Assembly: GCF_900103635.1 (NCBI RefSeq)
Contig: NZ_FMXK01000007.1
Coordinates: 179,367-243,366, forward strand
Direction of reading: 5' to 3'
Source: Butyrivibrio sp. INlla18
GTDB taxonomy: Bacteria; Bacillota; Clostridia; Lachnospirales; Lachnospiraceae
Length of the DNA stretch: 64,000 nucleotides
Positions 58,553 through 64,000 of this stretch are shown here, in pieces. The translations under genes and the position numbers were made by a program. The notes beneath the pieces were generated by a model. The model saw only the letters and a list, made by a program, of their open reading frames with translations, ran no database searches and was not told where the DNA came from. Positions within the stretch are counted from its first letter, which is position 1; each line of letters opens with the position of its first letter.

Positions 58553-58781
58553 TTCTGGAATCACGAAAGCACAATATCTGAATATTGCCCGTAATTTTGG
58601 ACTTACCACAAGGGAACTCGAACTCGGCTACCTAAAAGTAGCCGGTTTTTCCAATCGCAGAATCGCTTATATGCTCGGCATTTCAGAGCAGACAGTCAAA
58701 AATCATTTCACACACATTTATGAAAAAGCCTGGGTACCAGGAAAAAAGGAATTTATAGAACTTTTTAGACAGGATAGATAA
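58545..58781 (+). CDS. LuxR/GerE-type HTH protein without sensor domain
   Basis: 78 residues from ATG 58545, overlapping the MotA-like stop by eight bases. LTTRELELGYLKVAGFSNRR and IAYMLGISEQTVKNHFTHIY form a complete GerE helix-turn-helix with no receiver domain. It is translationally coupled to the membrane protein. The 26-bp palindrome ahead of the operon is a candidate site. Confidence 0.8.
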   Translation: MIDSGITKAQYLNIARNFGLTTRELELGYLKVAGFSNRRIAYMLGISEQTVKNHFTHIYEKAWVPGKKEFIELFRQDR

Positions 58782-58787
58782 AATCTT

Positions 58788-59477
58788 ATGCAAAAAACTA
58801 ATAAAAAAAGCATTATCGGACTCATCATATTTAGTTGCTTCCTGATTATTGCCGCCACATGTGGAAAAATACTCAGCAGATTTGTTTACGAAGACCATCT
58901 TGATGAGCCGCTTATCACAGTTGATGATAGTGAGATAACTTTAAGAGAATTTGGATATTACATATATTTAGTTGAAGAGTTTGTTCAAGATCAGGCTCTT
59001 TTGTATGATCCTGAGAACCCAAAGCATTGGTGGAATACTCATTTTTCCGCAGGTTTGGATTCTCAGTTTGTTTGCGACTATGCCAAGAAGTACGCTGTAA
59101 ACAGCTGTATATCAGACGAGATTTATTATAAAAAAGCTCTTTCTGATGGTGTTGTACTAAGTAGTGAGGAAGAAAAACAAGCTATAGCCGAAGCTGAGAT
59201 GATCTTAAACAGCATGAATGGTTATCAGCTTGCTAAGACAGGTGTAGATAAAAATATCCTGATCAACATGAGAATAAAACAAACTATCGCAAGGAAATAC
59301 TCCAACAATCTTGCAAAAGTCCTGAACTTCACTGGATACACTGATTCTCCGGAAAAGCTGATGAACTGGGATGGAGCATATTATCAGGAAAACATTTTAC
59401 CGGAACATTCAGTTATTACCAATGATAAAGTTCTGGATAAAATAATGCTTGGAACTATAACCGTAAATTATCAGTAA
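58788..59477 (+). CDS. PrsA/SurA-like secreted chaperone domain protein
   Basis: 229 residues, one N-terminal membrane segment (about 9-27), then a helical region VDDSEITLREFGYYIYLVEE and EAEMILNSMNGYQLAKTGVD like the N-terminal domain of SurA/PrsA foldases. No parvulin (prolyl isomerase) domain is present. It begins six bases after the HTH gene, so three genes form one operon. Client proteins are unknown. Confidence 0.6.
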   Translation: MQKTNKKSIIGLIIFSCFLIIAATCGKILSRFVYEDHLDEPLITVDDSEITLREFGYYIYLVEEFVQDQALLYDPENPKHWWNTHFSAGLDSQFVCDYAKKYAVNSCISDEIYYKKALSDGVVLSSEEEKQAIAEAEMILNSMNGYQLAKTGVDKNILINMRIKQTIARKYSNNLAKVLNFTGYTDSPEKLMNWDGAYYQENILPEHSVITNDKVLDKIMLGTITVNYQ

Positions 59478-59625
59478 GCAGTTTATTCTTTATATCTGAC
59501 TGTCTACAGTGCTACCCTTAACATCGTTTGAAAGAAGGCTCAGCTTATTAAGGATATTTGTAATTTCCTACAGAATAAAAAAAGTCGCAACCCTAGAACA
59601 AACTAAGTTTGCGACTAAACTTATT

Positions 59626-59648
59626 AATGCCGGCGACCGGGATCGAAC
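59626..59648 (-). repeat. att-like direct repeat, distal end of island
   Basis: A 23-bp copy of the 3' end of tRNA-Leu (TGCCGGCGACCGGGATCGA within it), identical to 62993-63015. It is a separated tRNA fragment, as left by site-specific integration. Confidence 0.85.
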
Positions 59649-59703
59649 TTTTAAGCATCTCGCAAAGTCGCAGAGAAAGGGGCTTCGCCGGCCTTGCTTT
59701 TCT

Positions 59704-59783
59704 TTTGTACCAAATTTGTACCACTTTCATGTATCTATGACCCGCTTGGATACTGAATAAAATGTGAATATGGTTGTACCACT
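59704..59783. repeat. Three TTGTACCA repeats near the att site
   Basis: TTTGTACCA occurs at 59704-59712 and 59715-59723 and TTGTACCACT at 59774-59783 (also at 59716). The spacing next to an att site suggests arm-type integrase sites (inference). Confidence 0.45.
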
Positions 59784-60127
59784 TATTCACTGTCTCCTTT
59801 GTGTGGTTCAGACAAATACTCGTTACAACTAGATTTCCACTTTTCCTCATCCATCCACCCAAAAGCCTCTGAAATATAGTCAGCACCAAAACTGCTAATA
59901 TACTCCTTTGCAATGGCAAAGCTATTATCTATGGTTATACTTCGATTGCCAAGCATTTTGCAAAAATCATTATATATATCGGGAACTGCTGAACCGATAT
60001 CTTCAAATAAAAATGGATTCATACTACTCAGAAACTGCCCCAAGTCGTCACTTTTATGGTCATCCCAATATCCATCTAAAACAAAAAAAATCATTGTAAA
60101 TAACTCAAATTTATTCATACCATTCAT
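59783..60127 (-). CDS. Small acidic protein, possibly immunity-type
   Basis: 114 residues, helical and acidic. SDDLGQFLSSMNPFLFED resembles segments of contact-dependent inhibition immunity proteins, but this is a weak impression. The start could be Met-1 or Met-4; only GGAATGA lies upstream. It is the first gene inside the island next to the distal att copy, with no toxin partner visible. Confidence 0.5.
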   Translation of the reverse strand: MNGMNKFELFTMIFFVLDGYWDDHKSDDLGQFLSSMNPFLFEDIGSAVPDIYNDFCKMLGNRSITIDNSFAIAKEYISSFGADYISEAFGWMDEEKWKSSCNEYLSEPHKGDSE

Positions 60128-60202
60128 TCCGTTTGTTATTGGTTGTCTTTATCTGATCAAAAAACGAAGATAAAGACAGCTGATATTTCTGTTGTACACT
60201 AA

Positions 60203-60760
60203 TTATTTTTCATCATATCCTGAAAATGTTTTCCCATTAATCTTACTATTGTACTTATCGCATACCTTCTCAAGCCTTATATAATCAAGACAACGTTTCT
60301 TTCCATTAAATGCTGTGTCACTAGTGCATAATAAGAAAAGATTCTTAGCCTTGTCTCTTATTAGCTTGTCATTTCCTCCCTTCCTGCACCAGTTAAGTTC
60401 CTTAATACATAATCGCTTCCATGCTTTCTTGGTCAGAGTGTCATTTTTATGTATCCGTAAATCAACTGGAATAAGCTGGGCATCTGTAACCGGAATCATA
60501 AGATTAAAATTTAGAACACCTATTAGCTTTCCCTCAACCTCAATCTTATGTAATTCTGCATTATTAGCCATTCGTTTATGTTTCTCTTTTGGATGTGATA
60601 ATGGTATACAGTATTTCCTATCATTATGCGTTACAACCACACCTATAAATACACGATTTTCTTTCCCTATCTGAGGCGAAACGGAATCTACACGATCATC
60701 AGCATTGTGAAGATCTCTAACATATTTCATGTCTATATAGTAAAGCTTTAATTGTTCCAT
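60203..60760 (-). CDS. toxN: Type III toxin-antitoxin endoribonuclease ToxN/AbiQ family
   Basis: 185 residues from ATG 60760 (GGAG five bases upstream; a frame open to 60799 runs into the terminator). LKLYYIDMKYVRDLHNADDR, FIGVVVTHNDRKYCIPLSHP, KEKHKRM and GKLIGVLNFNLMIPV are the ToxN/AbiQ hallmarks. Such toxins cut RNA and are held inactive by a repeat RNA, often acting in phage abortive infection. It is preceded by promoter, repeats and a terminator, the standard type III order. Confidence 0.9.
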   Translation of the reverse strand: MEQLKLYYIDMKYVRDLHNADDRVDSVSPQIGKENRVFIGVVVTHNDRKYCIPLSHPKEKHKRMANNAELHKIEVEGKLIGVLNFNLMIPVTDAQLIPVDLRIHKNDTLTKKAWKRLCIKELNWCRKGGNDKLIRDKAKNLFLLCTSDTAFNGKKRCLDYIRLEKVCDKYNSKINGKTFSGYDEK

Positions 60761-60769
60761 AATAACTCC

Positions 60770-60870
60770 AAAAAAAAAGCCATGTGCTTTGAGACACATA
60801 GCTTTTTATAGCCACGCTATCAGCGAGGACTATCTGTTATAGTTTCCACTTAAAGGTAGGACTCACCTGT
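60770..60870 (-). ncRNA. toxI: ToxI-like antitoxin RNA
   Basis: Between a strong promoter and a terminator directly before toxN. Unit 1 (60870-60838) contains AGGTGA, TACCTTTAAGTG and CTATA, matching the Pectobacterium ToxI pseudoknot repeat as I remember it. Unit 2 (60837-60806) starts with the same ACAG and AGTCCT and ends CTATAA but has diverged in the middle, with a CGCT/AGCG hairpin. The terminator stem is AAGCCATGTG/CACATAGCTT with one mismatch (60777-60804) and nine T. Confidence 0.8.
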
Positions 60871-60876
60871 AAACAT

Positions 60877-60904
60877 ATAATAGCATTTAACCGTCGGAAG
60901 TCAA
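60877..60904 (-). promoter_or_regulatory. toxI-toxN promoter
   Basis: TTGACT (60899-60904), 16-base spacer, TATTAT (60877-60882) on the minus strand, placing the start near the first ToxI repeat. Confidence 0.8.
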
Positions 60905-60984
60905 GCTAAACATTTTTTCCTATGTGCATATTTATTATCTGTCATTATTCTGATCTATATTCCATTTAATTGTAACGTTGGTAC

Positions 60985-61743
60985 TTATATAGTTTTCTCC
61001 TCAGTCAAGTATTCATAAACTTTTTCCGCTGAACTAAAGTCGATATTTTGACTATTCTCATCAGTAATCATACCTGGTTCGTATTTTCGGCCATAATCTA
61101 ACTCATAGATGAAATATTCGATATCCTCAAAAGCATCATTCAAAAGTTTTCGCAACAAAAACACAACCGTACTCTCATGAGATATTTGCAACCCTGCACC
61201 ATTACAAAAATCACATTCAACATTTTCTCGACTATTCTGAAACAACTCATTAATTTTATCAACAAGGTCTGAGGAATCCCTTAGTTTATCAATTACTGAA
61301 ACGAATTCTTCCTTACTTAGATCAATACTGAACTCTTTGCCTGTTTCATGAACAATTCTATGAATCATCCTTTCAACCTGTTGAAAATACACTATAGCCA
61401 ATGTTCTCTTGTCTAAAAAAGATGATCTATTTTTATCTTTTATTATCCACTGACGATCAGAATCATTAATGATATAGAGATAATCCGTCCAATTATCTTT
61501 AACATCAATCACCCGCTCTTCGTTGCAACAAAACAGTTCTATAAGGTCTTCTTCATATCCATAATGTGATTTATTAAACCGCTTTACAAAACGTTCATAG
61601 TTATTGTAATTTGAAAAATATCCTCCCTCGAACATCTCAAGAATCCTATCTGCATTACCATCAGGATACATATCCCCATTAAACTCAATTGATGTATACG
61701 CCTTACATTCTTTATCGATATAAATAATCTTACCTCTAGTCAT
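60985..61743 (-). CDS. Uncharacterised island protein, 252 aa
   Basis: Starts at ATG 61743 with GGGAG five bases upstream. The N-terminal MTRGKIIYIDKECKAYTSIE and the C-terminal FIYELDYGRKYEPGMITDEN are of a kind I associate with phage and integrated-element genes in Firmicutes; no function is known to me. A C-x2-C pair (CDFC) lies mid-protein. It sits between the ToxIN locus and a second unknown gene on the same strand. Confidence 0.65.
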   Translation of the reverse strand: MTRGKIIYIDKECKAYTSIEFNGDMYPDGNADRILEMFEGGYFSNYNNYERFVKRFNKSHYGYEEDLIELFCCNEERVIDVKDNWTDYLYIINDSDRQWIIKDKNRSSFLDKRTLAIVYFQQVERMIHRIVHETGKEFSIDLSKEEFVSVIDKLRDSSDLVDKINELFQNSRENVECDFCNGAGLQISHESTVVFLLRKLLNDAFEDIEYFIYELDYGRKYEPGMITDENSQNIDFSSAEKVYEYLTEEKTI

Positions 61744-61844
61744 AAAAACTCCCATGTTCAATAGTCTTATATTTAGATTGCAAATTAATTACTCAGCAAA
61801 AATCTCCATTCGCCCAATCAATGCAATACTCTTTATCATTGTGA

Positions 61845-62366
61845 CTATAAAAATCCGAAAAATTCATGAATTGTTTTGTCATAGCAGTTAAGTCGGATAG
61901 CAGCAAGCTTCTCCGATTGTTCATACTCTAAATGATCAAAAGGAATCCATATTTCTGCTTCTTCTGTTGTACACCTGATTGTCTGAAGATATTTCCTGCC
62001 TCTCTTACCCAAAAATTCATCCTCTTCGTATACCCATTTCATAGGTTCAGGTTTTCTTCCACTATGATTCATTATGATTCTCTTGTACGCATCCCATCCA
62101 AACTCTTCACCATACTCATCAAAAATTTTCAGAGATTTCTGATGTTCTTTAAAAAATAACTCTAAATCCACAAAAGAACTAAAAGCTTTATGACACTGGA
62201 ACAGTGGTCTCCATCCGTAACTCAGCTTATTAAGATGAATATAGTAGCCTAGCAAAGGTTCATCTGAAATCTCATATTCCTCATCAGACACCCATGAATT
62301 ATTAGTTGCAAAATACCTTTGAGCAAGGTTCTTACTTCGTGTAAATAGATAGTAATTTGTCCCCAT
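61845..62366 (-). CDS. Uncharacterised phage-like protein, 173 aa
   Basis: Begins MGTNYYLFTR and has YYIHLNKLSYGWRPLF, a pattern common in small phage/prophage proteins that start MGTNYY and have an H-x-GKSSxGW-like segment. Function not known. Divergent from the XRE regulator; the shared 114-base region carries inverted repeats. Confidence 0.65.
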   Translation of the reverse strand: MGTNYYLFTRSKNLAQRYFATNNSWVSDEEYEISDEPLLGYYIHLNKLSYGWRPLFQCHKAFSSFVDLELFFKEHQKSLKIFDEYGEEFGWDAYKRIIMNHSGRKPEPMKWVYEEDEFLGKRGRKYLQTIRCTTEEAEIWIPFDHLEYEQSEKLAAIRLNCYDKTIHEFFGFL

Positions 62367-62426
62367 TACTTAACCCTTTGCTATATCTATAGAATATAAA
62401 TTATACTAATATGATACATGAGTTTT

Positions 62427-62458
62427 GTCAATACTTATGGTATATTTAATATACAAAT
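62427..62458. promoter_or_regulatory. Divergent control region with GTAT/ATAC repeats
   Basis: GTATATTTAATATAC (62440-62454) is a perfect palindrome; ATAC-TTATG-GTAT (62431-62443) overlaps it, and another ATAC follows at 62457. These are likely operators for the XRE regulator. The promoter TTGTCA is at 62426-62431. Confidence 0.5.
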
Positions 62459-62480
62459 ACTATATGCGAGGTAATTATAA

Positions 62481-62792
62481 ATGATTGATAATTATGGCGA
62501 AAGAATAAAAGAATATAGGATAAGCCTAGGAATGACACAAGGACAGGTTGCTAAAGAACTCGAAGTAACTCCTGGATATATAAGCAATGTAGAAAATGGT
62601 AGAACAGCTATGTCTCTTAGGCTTCTTACCTACTATGCAAAACTCATGAATGTATCCCTAGATATTTTGGTAGGACAATTAGAGCCAGATTATAAAAAAA
62701 GATCTTTAGATAATGCTTTAATTGATGAAATATCCAGACTAAATGAAGATCAAAAAGAGAAACTACTTAAGACAATTAAAATTTGGATTTAA
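62481..62792 (+). CDS. XRE-family regulator of the island
   Basis: 103 residues: helix-turn-helix at 9-64 (GMTQGQVAKELEVTPGYISN) followed by a short helical tail. It starts at ATG 62481 after GAGG. It is divergent from the 173-residue gene and likely controls the island genes and itself through the palindromes between them. Confidence 0.85.
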   Translation: MIDNYGERIKEYRISLGMTQGQVAKELEVTPGYISNVENGRTAMSLRLLTYYAKLMNVSLDILVGQLEPDYKKRSLDNALIDEISRLNEDQKEKLLKTIKIWI

Positions 62793-62810
62793 CATGTATT
62801 TATCTTAAAG

Positions 62811-62834
62811 TTGCCACAGGTTGTGGCAATTTTT
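62811..62834 (+). terminator. Terminator of the XRE gene
   Basis: Stem TTGCCACA/TGTGGCAA with a 3-base loop, then TTTTT. Confidence 0.88.
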
Positions 62835-62858
62835 ATATGTTATCAACAATAAAAAAGT

Positions 62859-62931
62859 TTCAAACGATTTTTGAAAAGTTCAGTATTCATCGCATTTGCA
62901 AGCATTTTGAAAACACTGAACCTCGTTTGAA
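62859..62931. repeat. Nested inverted repeat inside the island end
   Basis: Outer arms TTCAAACGA (62859-62867) and TCGTTTGAA (62923-62931); inner arms GTTCAGT (62878-62884) and ACTGAAC (62915-62921). It lies 62 bases from the att site. Could be a recombinase or excision site, or a folded RNA. Confidence 0.55.
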
Positions 62932-62943
62932 CCTCTATACATA

Positions 62944-62989
62944 AAAAATGAGAGCTAAAAACCCAGATAAATCAAGGCTTACAGCTCTC
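62944..62989 (-). terminator. End of the tRNA transcript
   Basis: GAGAGCT/AGCTCTC (62950-62989) with a long loop is followed by ATTTTTTATG on the minus strand, downstream of tRNA-Leu. Confidence 0.55.
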
Positions 62990-62992
62990 AAA

Positions 62993-63015
62993 AATGCCGG
63001 CGACCGGGATCGAAC
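62993..63015 (-). repeat. att-like direct repeat at the tRNA-Leu 3' end
   Basis: The proximal 23-bp repeat, forming the 3' end of the intact tRNA-Leu gene. It is identical to 59626-59648. Confidence 0.85.
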
Positions 63016-63080
63016 CGGTACGGGTATCACTACCCACGGGATTTTAAGTCCCGGGCGTCTGCCAATTCCGCCACGCCGGC
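62995..63080 (-). tRNA. tRNA-Leu(TAA)
   Basis: 86 bases with the long variable arm of a class II tRNA. Acceptor GCCGGCG/CGCCGGC, anticodon loop CTTAAAA with TAA, T loop TTCGATC. No encoded CCA. Its 3' end is the island attachment site. Confidence 0.95.
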
Positions 63081-63135
63081 ATTCTACCATATTTAATTGG
63101 TAAAAAATTCGCGATATGCCTAGACATATCGCGAG

Positions 63136-63208
63136 TGGGGCCTACAGGGCTCGAACCTGTGACCCTCTGCTTGTAAGGCAGATGCTCTCCCAGCTGAGCT
63201 AAGACCCC
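63136..63208 (-). tRNA. tRNA-Val(TAC)
   Basis: 73 bases; acceptor GGGGTCT... with GGCCCCA, D arm TAGCTCAGCTGGGAGAGC, anticodon loop CTTACAA, T loop TTCGAGC. CCA is not encoded. Confidence 0.95.
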
Positions 63209-63250
63209 AAATTAAAAGTACTGGGTTATGATTTCTAAAAAGAAACCTAG

Positions 63251-63324
63251 TGGAGATTCAGGGACTTGAACCCGGGACCGACCGGTTATGAGCCGGTTGC
63301 TCTAACCAACTGAGCTAAATCTCC
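63251..63324 (-). tRNA. tRNA with CAT anticodon (Met, or Ile2)
   Basis: 74 bases; acceptor GGAGATT/AATCTCC, anticodon loop CTCATAA. Elongator Met is most likely, but a lysidine-modified Ile2 tRNA cannot be ruled out from the sequence alone. It lacks the initiator's three G-C anticodon-stem pairs. Confidence 0.9.
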
Positions 63325-63402
63325 TGAAATCTGCACTCGGCAGATGCCGATACAGAATACGTTCGAACTAACCTCGACAAAACCTCGGCAAGTTCTCACA
63401 GC

Positions 63403-63474
63403 TGACTCCGACGAGAATCGAACTCGTGTTACCGCCGTGAAAGGGCGATGTCTTGACCGCTTGACCACGGAGCC
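63403..63474 (-). tRNA. tRNA-Glu(TTC)
   Basis: 72 bases; acceptor GGCTCCG with CGGAGTC (one G-T pair), anticodon loop CTTTCAC, T loop TTCGATT. Confidence 0.94.
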
Positions 63475-63505
63475 GTATCAGACCGTAGTAACAGTCTTTT
63501 TTTAG

Positions 63506-63578
63506 CTCCCCCTGTCGGACTCGAACCAACGACACTTCGGTTAACAGCCGAATGCTCTACCGACTGAGCTAAGGAGGA
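63506..63578 (-). tRNA. tRNA-Asn(GTT)
   Basis: 73 bases; acceptor TCCTCCT/AGGGGGA, D arm TAGCTCAGTCGGTAGAGC, anticodon loop CTGTTAA, T loop TTCGAGT. It is nearest to the 23S gene. Confidence 0.95.
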
Positions 63579-63687
63579 TTATTAAAGATACTATATATAC
63601 AAAATGCCATGCTACTGCATGGTCCTTTTGCTTTGTACCTTCAAAACCGAACACTGATATCTAAATCCATTTTCCTATACTTGCGTT
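63579..63687 (-). other. 23S-tRNA spacer without 5S rRNA
   Basis: 109 bases between the 23S 3' end and tRNA-Asn. It holds a small hairpin CCATGC/GCATGG (63607-63622) and processing-type sequence. It is too short for a 5S gene and has no 5S sequence. Confidence 0.7.

Positions 63688-64000
<313 letters not shown>

Larger units (their letters stand above)
59626..63015. mobile_element. Integrated genomic island at tRNA-Leu
   Basis: A 3.4-kb segment bounded by 23-bp direct repeats of the tRNA-Leu 3' end. It holds a possible immunity-type gene, a toxN-toxI locus, two phage-like genes and an XRE regulator with its divergent promoter. No integrase or excisionase was found, so it may be a remnant or a satellite mobilised in trans. 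Confidence 0.75.

Noticed and set aside
59509..59919. Overlapping ORFs on both strands around the distal att copy (59509-59760 +, 59593-59919 -)
   Set aside because: They run through the att repeat and the TTGTACCA repeats, lack start signals and do not resemble an integrase in any frame I read.

Overview
The window looks like the chromosome of a low-to-mid GC Gram-positive anaerobe of the Lachnospiraceae, most like Butyrivibrio. The reasons are the Firmicutes-type ribosomal/RNA polymerase cluster, strong AGGAGG ribosome binding sites and consensus sigma-A promoters (several are TTGACA-N17-TATAAT or one base off), a ptb-buk butyrate pathway, a lipoprotein GH10 xylanase and an Fe-S serine dehydratase. 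Genus is an inference. Most genes are on the minus strand.

Layout. 1-9,240: small accessory genes: the end of a + strand gene, an MPE-HAD-GNAT operon, an XRE regulator with paired operators, a HIT/MazG/histidine-phosphatase/GNAT cluster, and an ECF sigma factor with a membrane anti-sigma-like partner and a lipoprotein. 9,245-26,834: the translation/transcription block, read on the minus strand as rpmG-secE-nusG-rplK-rplA-capA-rplJ-rplL-rpoB-rpoC-rpsL-rpsG-fusA-tuf, with separate promoters before rpmG, rplJ (with L10 leader), rpoB, rpsL and tuf. A CapA-type gene interrupts the usual rplKAJL order. 26,831-38,908: cell-surface glycan genes (GT-C membrane protein, FliD-like protein, glf, GT2 enzymes, rfbG, rfbH and an epimerase) pointing to galactofuranose and a 3,6-dideoxyhexose. 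38,980-58,000: mixed metabolism: GGDEF protein, acetyltransferases, prfB, secA, buk-ptb, thioesterase, sdaAA/sdaAB, xylanase, a double-Nudix protein and an MBL hydrolase. 58,021-59,477: a three-gene cassette (MotA-like, LuxR HTH only, PrsA/SurA-like) behind a perfect 26-bp palindrome. 59,626-63,015: a 3.4-kb island flanked by a 23-bp direct repeat of the 3' end of tRNA-Leu; it carries a type III toxin-antitoxin locus (ToxN with an upstream ToxI-like RNA), an XRE regulator and phage-like proteins but no integrase. 62,995-64,000: a tRNA cluster (Leu, Val, Met/Ile, Glu, Asn) downstream of the 3' end of a 23S rRNA gene, with no 5S gene between.

The most unusual signal is a dispersed element of about 145 bp present in three full copies (41,211; 43,296; 47,941) and one truncated copy (47,362). 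Each full copy sits just after a stop codon, in the sense orientation and before a Rho-independent terminator, i.e. in the 3' UTRs of a GGDEF gene, prfB and buk. The core is nearly identical in two copies (about 92 of 96 positions), while the outer 20-bp arms differ strongly between copies yet stay self-complementary within each copy. A short inner helix also covaries (CCT/AGG versus CTC/GAG). This is the pattern expected of a structured RNA or folded single-stranded DNA under selection for pairing, and I do not recognise the family.

Broken or odd genes: a GNAT-DUF1963 fusion interrupted by an in-frame TAG, a small lipoprotein remnant without a start codon and with a frameshift, a truncated PBECR4-like gene, and prfB without its programmed frameshift.
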